Part shown: positions 1-13,702 of the stretch, one piece after another
Numbering within the stretch: the stretch's first letter is position 1
How the letters are laid out: each line of letters begins with the position of its first letter
Assembly: GCF_037975245.1 (NCBI RefSeq)
Contig: NC_092580.1
Span: forward strand, 20,382,501 to 20,446,500
Source: Apostichopus japonicus
Lineage: Eukaryota; Echinodermata; Holothuroidea; Aspidochirotida; Stichopodidae
Direction of reading: 5' to 3'
DNA: 64,000 nt
The notes under the pieces: generated by a model
What the model was told of the DNA's origin: nothing
The model's input: the letters and a program-made list of their open reading frames with translations, nothing else
Database searches by the model: none
Position numbers and translations under genes: made by a program

Positions 1-286
1 ACGAATGCAATGATCCACAGGAGATGCGATGAGGTCGAACATGATATGTGACTGGTGACACTCTTGAAAAAGGTTGGATGAAAAAAACTTTTGGGAGAAA
101 CTTGGTTCTCATGCAAAAGGGTACATCTGTTTGGTTATTTTCAAGCACGAGAAGTGCCATTTCCGGTGATCTGGGGGGCTATCAAAACCCGAAATTTTCT
201 TGTACCCTGCGCGTCAACCAATGGTGGCGCTCCGCTTTGATAGTAATTCGCGCCCCGGGTTAGAAAATCCTGGATACGCGCGCCTG
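1..286 (+). mobile_element. Right-hand part of a hAT-like repeat, cut by window start
   Basis: This stretch is closely similar to 23048-23335. Both share a start around GATGCGAT(G/C)AGGTCGAACA, a central core with GGTGGCGCTCCGCTT, and the end GGATACGCGCGCCTG. The terminus resembles the terminal inverted repeat of the composite element at 21272-23335. The left end lies before the window. The ORFs here are fortuitous. Confidence 0.6.
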
Positions 287-3200
287 TACTCAAGCAAATG
301 TCCCCCCTATATATTTGAAACAAATCGCCGCCCCTGTATATATTTGCAATGAGGATAGAAGAGTATGCGTAAGTCAACAGAGAGTGAAGACAATCCAAGC
401 CGCAATATAACGATAGTACAGCTATTGAGGTAGTTTAATAATCATCATGGTGTAAGTATACAGTTCTTGGAAAGTCAAATTTGAATCGGTAAAAACAGCT
501 CACGGGAGAGAGAGAGGGGGGGGGGGTTCCGATGGAGGGAAAGAGTGAGACCAACGGTTGTCCGGCTGTTCATCGATTCTTACTACAAGGAGAGGGGCTC
601 GCGAAGCAGAGGCGTCGAGACCCAGGTTAAACCCGGCTCACATTTATGGAACTGCGGACCCAAGTTTGTCGGTACATTATGAAGATGAAAATAGCTATGT
701 TTTTTATCTAAATTTTCACGGAGTTGCACCCAGGCCCCAGGGCTGTATAGCTGTTCCTCTGACCCCCGTCTCTCCTTCTCTCTCTCACCCCCCTCCTCCC
801 CTCTCTATATATCTCTCTCTCGGAGCAAATATAAAATATTTCCAACCTATATTGAATAATAGATTATGCTTGATGGAATTTTCATTCTGATTACTTCACC
901 TTCGATATAGCAGTGCTTCTGCACTTAGCAGGACTACCCTCATTAAAGATGACAATAATAAAAAAAAAATATTAAAAAAAATTGTAGTGAATTACAGATA
1001 TTACCAGATTTTAGTTTACGCAAGAAATGGAAGAAGTATATATTACCATAATGTACAACGATATGAAGAAACTACATACACAGACAAATATACACTCAAA
1101 GGTTATATCGTTGGAATATAAAAAAAAGGTCTTCCGTTTTATTATTCACAAGAAATATCAGGCAACCTATACATCAGAGTACATCATTTATGATATGCAA
1201 AGTATTATTAACAATTTGTACTAACTTTGTCACATAATTGGGTCACTTTAACAAGGTCGTCGTGCTTAAAACAGAACCTTGGCAGGCCATTCGATCCCTT
1301 GAAGTTAACCTTGCATGCACAACATATATTATGAATAAGAAAATTTATAATTTATGCAAACGTTATGCTAATACCGTATATGTCCTTCAATATATTGTAC
1401 TATACTATATCACTGCGATGTGTTTGGTCCAGGCTTTAAAAAAAAGCTTCTTCTTTCTTGGCATTTATTTCTTTATTTTTTTTTTTAATGAATGGATACT
1501 GAATTTTTTTATAAAATTACAGTTCATTATCATGACTTGGTTAAGTTTTATTTAAAGTAGAGAAATATTCGATTCGCTTTTTTTTTCTTTTCTTTTTCTT
1601 TTTTGGGAGGGGCATGTGCATGGGTTTACCAATAATTACAGATAGCTCAATTTTTATACATTCAATAATTACTTTGTAAAAAACATGTTAACCTCAGCAA
1701 TGAGCTAACAATAACTGAGCTAACTCCCCCCCCCCCCCCCTGTTAGGCAAGTTTTATCATTTTAGACCAGGTATGCGCAGGTAAATGTCTTAATTTATTG
1801 ATATGTCGTAGGTCAACAAAAAGAAACACAACACTGTCTATTGAAATATCAAAATTAAATATATCACCCTGTAAAGTTACCTATTAATTCTTTGATTACA
1901 AAACTGCGGGCTACGTATATTTTAGCACCAACATAAAAGTGTGATTATTGGCAGCGGCGTAACCGTAATTTGTGAGATGGGGTGGAGGGGGGGGGCAATG
2001 ATTAGACGGATACGTTACTTATAAAGCAGTTAGTAACAAACTTGAAAAAGACAGTAAAGACATACAATGGCTTTCGAACCCGTTAGCTATAGCACAGCGT
2101 GCAACCATTCTCCGTGGCTATGTATTATTTTTTATTTTTGACATGGGCGCCTTTCACATGAGGATAGTTTAATAACTCAGTGTTAGCCAAGCATGTGCCT
2201 TTTCAACATTGTAATCAGACAAGCTTGACGTCCACCGGTAACCTAGAAAGAAAAACAGAGACAAAATGGAGACAGGTTGAGAGTTAATTATATCCAAAGC
2301 GTATTCGTTGTAAAATATAGTACATGCATTTCCTTAATATAACCGCGCACTTTTGCGCAATGAGATTCGCATCACACATCTTCTTCACTACATTGAGATT
2401 GTCACCTTTGAACGCAATGGACTGTGTTCCATTTCTTTGTCTTCTATAGATATAGGCTCCGGGCCGGGGGGGGGGGGGGTCTATCCGCTATCATTCCCCT
2501 CTCGCGTTTATCGACTGATTCTTCACCATTTAGGAAACAATGTCGGTAAAAAAACATGGGCTAAAGTTTGCCACGTGCACGCGATCGATGGAGATCTTGT
2601 TATTAATAGGTACTCGTTCGATGTGGTCAGAAATGTGACTATACGGGGCCGTCGTTTGAACACACATACACAAAGAACTGCTGTCGTAGCATTCGGATCG
2701 ATATGCCAACTCAATTTTAATTAATTCACATCATTTTGTTATGAAATCTGACGCTATATATACTTTTCAAGCTCTTCTAACACTTTCTATACTCCCCCAG
2801 TACATGTATGCTTGATATATTTTTTAGGTTTCTTTTACAAGTTCGCTTATTGATCTTCTGATTAAAACTTTGTAAAGAGGGTATTTGAAATCGATTGGGC
2901 TCGTTTTCTTTTCTTTTTCCTTTTTTTTTCTTACAAAAATGTGGGTTAATAGGCACACATCCAATGTGCTCCCATAGCAACGAGAGGGTCATTTTGTATA
3001 CCAGTAAACGTCATAGAGTGTGTGTTGCTGGTACCGGCACTGCATACTTATTACAGTAATGTATATAACCAGCGTGCGCCCCAAAAAGGTTAAGAAGCTT
3101 CGAAAGATAGATCTGCTGAGGTACAAAAACATGCATGGTATGTCAGTATAGTTGTGATGGCCTTCTATATGCTTGTAGTTTGAAGGTCAAATATTAACAG

Positions 3201-3944
3201 TGTCATAATTAGTGGGATTGGCCATCCACCATTATCATAGATTTGCGTTACATTTCTTCTTCCTACACTACCCTTCTCCACCAATTCCCCCTTCCACCCC
3301 CCTCCCTCCAAGCTCCGAATACAAAATGAGTGATAAAATAAAAAAGAGGCAATTTTTCTCGGCAGGGAGCTTAAGTAAAAAGGTCAGTTGTAAACTGGGA
3401 AAAAATATATTCCGGTTAAAACATCACTTAATCGAAATTGCATGGCTTTAAATTAAACGCATTTGGTTTGTCATCCATAACCTAGTTTTTAGATTAGGCG
3501 GTCCTTTTGTTTTATTGTTTTTATCTTGTTTTTGGTTCCCTCTTCCTTAAAACATTACACATGACACAAGACCTTAACGATCGCGAAATTATCGATTAAG
3601 TTTTTTGTTTTTTATTCTTGTATACTCCTTTTGATCTGATTAGCCGGTTTTTGATTGATCTTGTTATTTTCATGTCTTTTCGGTTGTCAGTTTAAGGTTA
3701 ATTCTTAATATATCAGGTTAAGCTTGAGGATTTTTATTTCAACATTCTAGTACTCTCATGTCTTTGGTAATGAAGAAAATCAAATGGTTGAATTTCGTCC
3801 GTTAGAATCCATTAATATCGATTATATAAGTTCTGAGGACATCGGAGATTTTAGATGATAAAGTACGTCCCGTGTCTTATTTATTATTTCTGTTTGACTC
3901 AATCGTCGTTGTGAATGTATAGTGGTGACCTTGTATAGGCTATA
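287..3944. other. Gene-free stretch
   Basis: I see no convincing exon here. The stretch holds purine/pyrimidine-simple sequence (503-527, 770-815), T-rich tracts near 1470-1600, and homopolymer C or G tracts near 1726-1740, 1987 and 2468-2480. The 123-codon ORF at 2353 runs through a poly-G tract and has no family-like features. Confidence 0.5.
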
Positions 3945-5002
3945 CTACAATCTCAAAAGTAATATAAACGCATGTCTGAAATTACGATTGAACCCGCAAT
4001 AAAACCAATGGATTTATGACAGAATTCATACCGATTGGAAATAATATCACAACCATCGTACCGTGTGTGACCCTTCCAGCATTAATAACAGATGTAAAGA
4101 ACAAAGGAGATAAAAACAATAGGTTGATTAAGAATATAATGAAATTAACTTTTGTTAATTTAATTTCATACGTTGAAAGCATCTTTCTAAGTTGTCGCCT
4201 TTGCCTTCCGGAATTCACAGTTTGGCTGAAATCCGGGGCAGTGTTCGTTGATATACGGTTGTGACTGAAGAACTATCATTTGTAACTCTTAGACGACTCT
4301 TATAAACTGTGCAAAATGTGAGAATATAAAACAGAGGTATGATTACGAAACCACTTAAAAACGAATACAATAATGTAAACGCCCAATAAATGATACCAGC
4401 GACATTGTTTTGTTCAAGGAAACAATAGTCTCTCAAAGAAACGTATCGTTCCGTAGGACGTAAATGAAATAAAAATATTTAAAATTATATTGATGATCCA
4501 CAATGTGCTTAATCCGACGACCATGGTTCGTTTGTTAAACAGCTTAATGTACGTGATCGGATTTTTATTGATCAGTGTGTATCGATTAGCTGCATGAGAT
4601 GAATATTAAACGTTGGATCGATACAAGGCTAAAGGTCAAAGCTGTGAGATAAAATAGACGGCACAGGAGTTGATTGGTGATGATAATTTCCAAGGAGATT
4701 AAAGATATCGCTAAAATAGGCAATAATAGAAAGCACGTACACAAATCGGCGATCGCTAAGCTCGCTAGAAAGGCGTTAGCTGTAGTTCGTAGTTTACGTT
4801 ACCAAGGTATAGCGAGACTGACGAGTATATATTACCGATCAATCCAAAGATGAAACCAAAGAAACATAATAAGACGAAGAAGTAGTTAACGACTCTATAG
4901 GTTAACGGCACAGGAAAGGTACTTTTGGTAGGCGGGATCGACTGCAGTTGTAGAAGGCCCATCGAAAACCTGCAGCGAGGTATTGTTCTCCGTGGTGTCC
5001 AT
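3945..5002 (-). pseudogene. Class A GPCR pseudogene, paralogue of the two intact receptors
   Basis: Read on the minus strand, an ATG at 5002 opens a receptor-like N-terminus (TTAVDPAYQKYLS, like the neighbours' TTAVDPRYYRYLP). The frame then breaks just before the PVPL motif. A TM1-like segment follows in another frame (FFVLLCFFGFIFG then GN). TM5-like sequence lies at 4215-4436 and TM6/TM7 at 3982-4218 (KLTKVNFIIF, then NPLV). An extra T inside the NPxxY region shifts the frame again. Past it, YCGFNRNFR and a short tail ending at 3945 are still recognisable. Overall length matches the intact genes (about 350 codons), so this is a full-length copy killed by several small indels rather than a truncated one. 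Expression cannot be judged from sequence alone. Confidence 0.85.
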
Positions 5003-6470
5003 TTTCTATTGTTTTGGATAACTAATTCGAGTTTGGGTATATACAAAAAGACCTTTTTTTATCCTTATTGACGAAATTGGTTCGAGACCAGGATTGTGGT
5101 TTTATATTAGTGACAAACGTTAAATAATGTATCTAAGCGTTGGAGATCACTTCATTGTTAAAATTAACATACTGGATGAATTCTATAGGAAACCCTCAAG
5201 ATTTACACACGTTAATTTAAAAGTAAGCATTCCAAAGAATCCGAGTACATGGGGCCGTTGGCGAAAACTCGACAAATATCATCATATCCGTACAATTATA
5301 ACCATCGCACGAGTCGACGTTTCCATGCTGTCAGTGCCAGTGACAATATATACTCACGGGACATGTTTGATACAAATCCTTTAAGAGTTTTGTTACAATT
5401 ATGCAGGAAATTTCTTTGAACAGGCGCCTTCAGTTATACAGTAAACACTGTGACAGAAAAATATAAATTTACACAGGTAGTAAAAACATGAATTAAACTG
5501 CGTTATATTAGTTATGCAACAACAGCACAAACCACGATTTCAATCCATTACCCCATATAATTAGGCCTATGTTGAATACAAGCACCCAAATAACACAGCG
5601 AGAACACAGAATATTGAAGGTGAGTATAAAGTACCATGAGCTGAATTGATGACATCGTTAGCAGCCATTTAGGCCATCAATAATTACTCTTGTGAATACT
5701 AATAACTATAAGTGCTTTTTGCAGTACTTTTGACTGGAGTAATTTCACAATAATCTATTCCCATAGTATGCATAACCTTATTATAATTGAATCCCCATAA
5801 GCCATTGCACTTAGTTAAGGAAAAGCTTATCATTTATTAAAGTATTACCGGTAACGATTTGCATATTTTCTACTTCCATATACATTCCTGCCTGGTCACG
5901 GATTACGTCTTGACAACCGTGACATTTTGGTGTATTTTGCTAAAAGTCAAAGGGCTAATATCAATATTCCCACTTAAATAGCGATATTTCAGCAACGATC
6001 AAAAGTATTGCCGGCAGTGAATGCGACATTGAGGGAAACTAATAAGGAACGCGAATAATGCAGTAAAGGTTATATCCATTTAAACCCACCAATAAATGAA
6101 GCATATAGGTGCAGTAACACGATAAATTGCTCCCTTGACTTACACTTATTCGTCGGTAGAGTATATGTGGAAGTTTTTAACTGGCATGTCCTACCCATCA
6201 TAATTATAGGATATCTGATATAGCTTATACTGTCAGTGGTCTTTGTAAATAAACCTACCGTACTGCATCAACGGTTAGATATGGAAAAGGTGGAAACTAA
6301 GCATAGCACAGTACCCTCCTCAACCAATGCGCCATCTCTCTTTGATATTAATAATGAATAAATTATTAAGTGGAAATTTAAACCCCCAAAAAGGTCACTT
6401 CAGTCAGTATACGAACTGTTCCCGACCGATGTGCTTTCATGAGATATACACCATATATATTTACGTTTTC

Positions 6471-6473
<3 letters not shown>
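5003..6473. other. Gene-free stretch with a short dispersed repeat
   Basis: No supported exon. The segment around 6120-6215 (TAGAGTATATGTGG, then AAGTTTTTAACTGGCAT) recurs in diverged form at about 47215-47310, so it is a fragment of an unidentified dispersed repeat. The rest shows nothing recognisable. Confidence 0.4.

Positions 6474-6554
<81 letters not shown>
6474..6554. repeat. (TA)n microsatellite
   Basis: About 80 bp of uninterrupted TA dinucleotides. The tyrosine/isoleucine ORF across it is an artefact. Confidence 0.97.
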
Positions 6555-6558
<4 letters not shown>

Positions 6559-6684
6559 TGCAGTATAGGGGAATATTTTAAACATTAAATGCAATCAACA
6601 TCCCATTAAATGTGACCGATTTAACCATATTGAAAAGAATATTTTGCCATCAATGCTGTTTGCCCACATCAAGGTGTAAAAAAT

Positions 6685-6879
6685 ACTTTTTTAGAAAAAG
6701 TCGCCCAGGAAAGAACCTGGGCACGAAAATCAAACTACCAAACGACTGATCCGCACTCAGCCCCAGTCCCCTTGCATCGGGACTGTGACTGTGTGATCAT
6801 CGTCGGGTGTGCATCACCATTCCCCTCGAAAGGGAACAGATACTACACATGATCTTAGCCAAAAGGCCGAGAAGCCGAG
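6685..6879 (-). mobile_element. U2-snRNA-headed SINE-like element, copy A
   Basis: On the minus strand this reads CTTCTCGGCCTTTTGGCTAA followed by GATCATGTGTAGTATCTGTT. That is the first ~45 nt of U2 snRNA, including the branch-site recognition GTAGTA. After this point the sequence is unrelated to U2: there is no Sm site and no U2 3' domain. The body contains a GTTCCC/GGGGAA hairpin and ends with a perfect 7-bp hairpin (GCCCAGG/CCTGGGC) followed by GACTTTTT. Flanks AAGGTGTAAAAAAT (6671-6684) and AAGGTATGAAAAAT (6880-6893) match at 12 of 14 positions and look like an aged target-site duplication. The head is partly duplicated at the 5' end. Confidence 0.75.
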
Positions 6880-6968
6880 AAGGTATGAAAAATAGTGTAT
6901 GTAGTGTAACACGAACTTCCATAAATAAATAAATAAAACTTTCTTATATCAAGTCCCCAATGACAATC

Positions 6969-8045
6969 TCAACTACGTTGTAACCTTAGTAGCGCTTTGA
7001 ACGCCCCCCTGAAGTTTCGATTGAAACCACAGTATACCAACGGATTCGTTACCGAGTTCATACCAATGGGTAACATTATTAACACAAATTTACCGTGCGT
7101 GACCGCTCCACCGTTAATTACCAGTAAAAAGAACAAAGGCGATAAAAATAATACATTTGTGACAAAGATAAAGAAGTTCACTTTGGTCAGTTTGACTTCA
7201 GACGCCGAAAGTAGTTTTCTTTGTTGTCTTTGTCCTCCAGTCGTTTGTTTATTTCTCGATACAGACGGATGGTTCGAGATTATCGCTACGAGGGAGGGTG
7301 CATCTATGGCAGATTGTTCCTGCCTCACCCTAACCTGACTCTTGTGGACAGTGCGGAATGTCAGTACGTAGAAAACTGGGATAATGATAAAACAACTCAA
7401 AAATGTGTAAAGCAAAGTTAACACCCAAAACAGAACACCTATTGTGTTCTGCTGATCGACGTAACAGAAATCTGTTCCGAAGAAACGTACTGTCCCATAA
7501 GATGAGAAGGCGACCAATAGATTTAACAAAGTATTTCCACACCAAATGCTTGTGATCAATACAGTTATCGTTCGCCTATTGAACAGTTTAACATACGTCC
7601 TTGCAGTTTTATTGATTAGGGTATACCGATTGGCTGCGATCAATATAAGATGTTGGATCGACACGGGACTAAACGTGAACGTCGTATGATAAAACAGACG
7701 ACACAAAATATCATTCGTGATTATCGTTTCCAATGAAATCAATCCCGTCGCTAAGATTGGCAAAACGAAAATGCACTGACCGAAATCGGCGACCGCTAAA
7801 CTAGCTAGAAATGCGTTCGCCGTGGTACGCAGCTTTCTAAACTTGACGATTGCTAAGAAGACGAGTATATTGCCGAAAGAGCCGAAAATAAATCCAAAGA
7901 CACATAAAGAGATAAAAAGATATCTCATAACTTCTGGCAAGGGTACAGGGAGGTACCTGTAATACCGTGGGTCTACTGCAGTCGTTAAATCAAAAGCTGA
8001 CGTTGTCATTTGTGATAAATTGCCATATGTAGTCGTCTCCATCAT
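6969..8045 (-). CDS. Class A (rhodopsin-type) GPCR, orphan, 358 aa
   Basis: This is an intact single-exon seven-helix receptor predicted for the plasma membrane, coupling an unknown ligand to G proteins. TM1 carries G58-N59 and TM2 carries LAVAD (83-87). Cys115 at the top of TM3 and Cys194 in the second extracellular loop would form the conserved disulfide. The DRY motif is NRY (139-141), TM6 has Pro303 but no CWxP, and TM7 has NPLVY (334-338). The residue seven after Cys115 is not Asp, which argues against a biogenic-amine receptor. NLS at 9-11 is a possible N-glycosylation site. The protein stops about 20 residues after NPxxY, so there is almost no cytoplasmic tail and no tail cysteine. NRY also occurs in melatonin receptors, but the NPxxY form differs, so I leave the subfamily open. 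It is a tandem paralogue of 15153-16202 and of the pseudogene at 3945-5002. Confidence 0.92.
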   Translation of the reverse strand: MMETTTYGNLSQMTTSAFDLTTAVDPRYYRYLPVPLPEVMRYLFISLCVFGFIFGSFGNILVFLAIVKFRKLRTTANAFLASLAVADFGQCIFVLPILATGLISLETIITNDILCRLFYHTTFTFSPVSIQHLILIAANRYTLINKTARTYVKLFNRRTITVLITSIWCGNTLLNLLVAFSSYGTVRFFGTDFCYVDQQNTIGVLFWVLTLLYTFLSCFIIIPVFYVLTFRTVHKSQVRVRQEQSAIDAPSLVAIISNHPSVSRNKQTTGGQRQQRKLLSASEVKLTKVNFFIFVTNVLFLSPLFFLLVINGGAVTHGKFVLIMLPIGMNSVTNPLVYCGFNRNFRGAFKALLRLQRS

Positions 8046-11000
8046 GTTCTCAAGACAAATAAGCAGTTACTGCTCCTCTAAGTCACGCATGACAAGATAA
8101 TGGTATAAAACGTTCTCTTTAAGGATTATGTTGAGCTCACGAGAGAAGACAAATAAAAACCCGTATCGATATTCCTTTGTGATGTTATATCCTTACTGTA
8201 TATCGTTAGAAAGTAGCCTATACACAAATCCTTGTTATCTCTAAAGATTACACTGAACTCAAGGCCGGATCAATTTAACTCTTACCATGACATTAAACGT
8301 TTTCCTCCCATATTTTTCGTCATCAATTCATCATTTTCCCTTTACCATTATGAGTCCAGAATTTGCAAGGCAAACCGTCTATAGATGTGTAGAAATAAAT
8401 CATTATAAATGAGCACGTTTAAAGCATACATACATCCAGCTTGAATTTGTCGCAAGGGCATTAGTCAACGAGAAACAAGAACGTTTAATTGGCACTTCAT
8501 GATAACGTCAATATTCATCTAGGCTCAGTAATTAATGTTTGTTCCTGTACGGGTAATATCCCAAATGTTAACCAAGTGGAGAGAAACCGGACATGGTGTA
8601 GAAATAATCCATTATCATGATATGCACGTTTGAATCATACAAGGTTGCTGGAATATGATTTATATACACGTAAGCCAAGAAAAAGACTGTAACGTGTTTA
8701 CAGCTTTATTACAACGCGAATACAAGACGCCGTGACTTCGGACTTGGGAAATGTATTTTTGATTAATATTACTATTATTATTGTGTGCATTCCTTTCCTT
8801 TCTAACTTAAATTAAAAGTCATCAAAATTCAATCTACGATTTTGTTTTGCAGAATGATCGCACAAAGTCAATAATTAACTGAACAAATGTAAATTAAACA
8901 CGGTTCCATCATGTCCAATGAAAGACCACACGCATCACTATACCAAAACATTAGTTACGTAAATGTAGTGGTTTTTATAGTACATTGAGTTCACTCTGTA
9001 AAACTGCATTCGACTGATTATCTCTCTCTCTCTCTCTCTCTCAAAAAAACTCTTCGTTCCTCTTTTATTCACTTTCCTTCAAAAGGAAACTTGTCACTTA
9101 TACGCGTTCTCACTTGTTGTCCATCAGATATAACATCAAACTATATAGCGACAGAAAAAAAACATCTTAAATAGAAGAAAATATCCCCTTTTGTTGATAA
9201 AGCAATTAACTGCAATTACTCCCCATCCGCAAAGAAACCTCATTTCATTAAAAAGCTTTGAAGAATGAGATGAACAAATAAGAACGAAAGAAAGAATCCT
9301 GGAGGAGCCCAATTTACAAAACATAACAGTTTGCTTTAGTTTCGATGTTTAACTTAAAGAATGATTTCCAATACAGGAAGGGCAAAACTCTCAAATGAAG
9401 GCTGAGTCGCATATTCAGAGAAGTCACGCTGATGAAACAAAGGTGGGCTAGGCTATAATTCTATCTGTATGACCTATATATATATTTACATCTTATCCAT
9501 AACATTAATTAGAATCAAAATTGTACGGTGGTCCTGAAGGGACATGTGTGATACACATAATTACACACATAATTAGTAATAGCCACACAATGTTAGAACG
9601 AGGTGTATTTAACATGGCATGTTGTTACAAAATGTTAAAGGTTGCGATTCTGCAGTGTGTTGTGTTAATTGGCAACGAGTCCAAAACACGGTATTTGTCG
9701 ACTTTGCAAGTTTCGCAAATATGACATGTTTTACAAACAAAGCTATGGAAACACATTGACATCGCTGTGCTGTGTACCAACACAGAAAGTCTATACGCCT
9801 CGTCAAAATTTTACACCACGTACAGTAAGCCATACTAGTAAAATTATTTCTGATTTAAAATACAACGGCCAAATTAGTTTTTCGTCAGAGTTCAAAGGTC
9901 CTATGTCAATTTGTGCAAAAGTAAACATTCGATTCAAATTGGAACATTACACATATATCCCAAAGTTCCAATATTAGCAATTCCCTCGATATGAAAATAT
10001 GTACGTATCAAGTGAATTCATCCACCCAGGAAATAAGACTGCAAATCTAAACCAAGATATATTTTGGTTAGAGATGTGTAATGAGATTTAGTACATGTCC
10101 TGTTTCTTCTTTTAGAATTTACTTATTTAGCACGCATATTTTTTTTGTAGCACGCCAGTTATGTATGTGTATGTGTGGATGCATCAAAACAGCGGCAGAG
10201 TGATCGTTGTTTATACCTTGACTGCCGTTAGAATATCCCTTTAAATAGCTAAATCCGATGACAAATGTGATAGAAATGTGGTAAGTATTAAATCTTTGCC
10301 ATGGGTTTCAGTCATTACCCCATAAAAAAAATATTTATCATAAATTTCATTGTACAAAATAGAAAGTAGGGCATTTGACAACCTGCTATATTGAACGTTT
10401 GACGTTTCCTCGGTCATTTGTCAATTTTACGTATACTCCTCTGCCCTCAAACGCAGAAATATTTAATTATTCCCGTATAAACTATATTTTCATCAGAATA
10501 TCAAATTTTAAAGTTTATCGATATGAGTGTCCCACTTTTTTATTACAGAGGTTATGATATAGCACACAAATCAGAAGACCGAAATAGCAGGGGAAACATA
10601 TAACAGACGTGTGCTGAGACACGTGATTTAAATGTAATTATGGTTAATTGAATTCTGCGGATACCAGAGTCATATAGAATGTGTTTGACTGTATGACAAA
10701 GACAATTGACGCAGATTAGTTTTCACAGATAGCAGAGAAAATATGAGGGATCTAACATTACAGGGGTGGATCCAGAGGGTGTAGGGTATAACCCCCCCCC
10801 CCATTTCAACCCCACACCAAAAATTAAAAAATAGTAATTTTTAGCACATTCTTTCGTGTATAGACCTAATGTTTAGGTATATAACTTTATACCTTTGTAT
10901 CTTTCGATGAGCAGAGTAGGAACTACTGGGTAAAATGGACTTGTTTTACAAATGACGAAAAATTCTGCTATTCGTAAAGGTGAAGCACAGCAAAATAATT

Positions 11001-13702
11001 CTCATCTGCTTTGCTAAAAAGTTTTTTTTTAATTCTCCAGCTTCAATTATATACATCAATACCTAACACGGACAGGTAGGAATCGAACGTAAATGACACC
11101 AGTATGGCCTGTTAATTGTGACCGTACTAACAAATTAACACACACTGTGAAAATGGCCGGATTGAGCTTAAAGAGAAGTGGGAAGTGGGAGGATGGGGGA
11201 GGAATTGTGGGCGATTGTGAGGGCCAACTTTCAGAATAACTTATGAATAAAAAAATGATACTAACGATCCGTTAGTGATACCTAATAAATATCACAAATA
11301 TGATCACCTCACAATCATAGTAGAGTTATTTATAAGCTGCTCGTCATAGCTGTAATATTAACACTAATGTGTTACGTTCATGTTGCTGCAGTGTTTGGTA
11401 TTTCATATAATAGTTTATATAGTTGATGATTACGTCGACACATCTCAGATGTTCAGATCGCGATGAGACTCGCAAAAATGTAATGATCGTGTGTGATGGC
11501 GATTTAACAAAAGGGATGATTGATTACGTCAAAAAGTCAGCCAGCGAATCTTTTGGGATGAGGGGGTTTTATTCGTGAGTTCTCACCTTAGAGAGTCATT
11601 TAATTTTAATCGAAGTTTACTTTCTTCATTTGACTGTAGCCATGATGAACTGTACGTGTTACATTGCAGATATATAATATTTTGACATTTATTTGGTATA
11701 AACACTCATAACGGCATGCCGTGACTATAGTTCAAATATGTCGGTCATGCATTCTTTAATTGAATTCATACCCTGCTTGATTCGCTGTTTATTTCTATGT
11801 AATTGTAATGATTGATTACAAAAAAATATAGCATTTGCGATGACATGATCGATACAAGAGCCTCTGGTTATTGAATTAATATTACTCGTGTATCATACAT
11901 GATCAATTGTAGAAAATATTAATCAATATGATTTTAAGTATAACGTGGAAAATGTATTTCTAACATGCAACCTCCTCCTCCTCGTCCACCACAACTGATG
12001 TTGCAATATCTCCGTTATCTCACAAAAACAAGATATAGGTTGCAGTTACTTCGCAAGTTCACAAACAAATTGACAACACTTTAAAGATTTCAAGCAGTAT
12101 TGAATACTATAATCGAATGGCATTAGAGTTGACGTAAATCCGGTAACGTCATATTGTGTACGAAAGTTGATGATTTCTAGCAATGACGTCATGAATCATT
12201 ACGGTCATTTTTGGTGGTCAAGGACACTTGCTATACACGTATAGTAGTTCTAGGACATCCCGCATATACCCTCGACCTGAAATTAACCGTACAAGAAAAG
12301 TGTCAAAGCGAGAACGTAAATCACATATAGCGTTGACGGATTCTGGATTTGACAAATGAAAGGGAGTGATGCATGGGAATGATTAGGGGTGGGGGGGGGG
12401 GGTCCCGGTCCGCTAAAACCGACTCTTCAGAAGGGGAGAGGTCTGGGATGGTTCCCAAAACAAAACAATATACAAGAAATATAATGGTACATTCTGAAGC
12501 ATATGTATAGGATATAAAGTAGTTTATAATTATGACTATACTTATGCTGGTGTTAATAACTATACAATTCTGTTTGGGCGGGAGGGGGGGGGGGTGTACA
12601 GCACCGAAACCCTGTCGGCATAGCCTTAAATCAAACTTAACCCTTGGGCGGTGCAGGTAATAAAAAGTATCTTTTTGCTTTTAACATCTTACTTTGATAA
12701 CCATGCAGCTTTAAGGAAAATAAAAACTTCGCTGAGAAGCTTACAAATCACATGCCCAAAGGCATTCGGAAGACCAATAAAACTAGACCTAATTCGAAGA
12801 TACAGTTGCAAAGGCCTAACAATACTGTAAGAGAGATGAATTGTCTATAAACACTATATTTAGGTAACATGAATTTTTTTTGGGTATTTATACTGCATTT
12901 TATCTTTACAATACTGAACGTTTATAACAATGAGAATGATACGAAATTCCTTCATCGCTGACGCTATATGTCTTCTTACACACGACCCACTTTTCATTTG
13001 TTAAAATGAAAAAAATCTAAGCATGGTTTGTCTGGCAATTTTAAGCATATTTGTTAATTTCCATAAAATGCAAAAGACTTTTCGATCCTTTGACTATACG
13101 GTCGATCTATAGTCGGCTGCAAAAGTTAATGTAACCTCCTTTTATTTGTTAAAATGTTTAATATAACTGTGCAACCTCATGCCCATTAATAAAATAATCA
13201 TAGGCAAAAACTACAAGAAGAAATAAGTTACAAAACACGTTTGACCTGATTTTGTTATTATGTAACAAGAAAATCATTTCAACATGAAAAGTCGTAACAA
13301 AAGAATAGAAAGCGAATTCTTAGATTCAAGAGCCTGGTATGTTGTGGCTGTGTAGATATAGTTACATCTATTTAGTTGTGACAGAGACATGCTATAATGA
13401 AAGCCTCTGTATATATCTTAAATGGGAATTAAATGAAGGGTATAGGCGGGAAAGAACCAGCTATTGCTGCAGGCAGCTTGTAAAATACATTTCCCCAGCA
13501 GTTGTAACGAGAGCACTAATGTCGGTTCGGAGGAGGAGGAGGGGGGGGGGGGGGGAGAAGAAAACTTACAAGATCTAGTGAGAGAAAAGATAAGAAAAGA
13601 GAAACCGGTCTGTAGATTTTGAAATGTTTTTATTGATGCAGAGTTTTTAATGGAAACAAATAAGCAATGGACAAGAAAATCTCAATTGTCCAAGTTATCA
13701 AG
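8046..13702. other. Large gene-free stretch between receptors
   Basis: No supported exon in 5.6 kb. There is a (TC)n run at about 9020-9042. C/G homopolymers lie at about 10790, 12390 and 12588, and a GGA/poly-G tract at 13528-13555. A hAT-like left end (CAGGGGTGGATCCAGAGGG) sits near 10762 with no right end found. ORFs near 9669 and 13339 show no family features. Confidence 0.5.

Noticed and set aside
2353-2724. 123-codon ORF
   Set aside because: It runs through a poly-G tract and has no recognisable family pattern.
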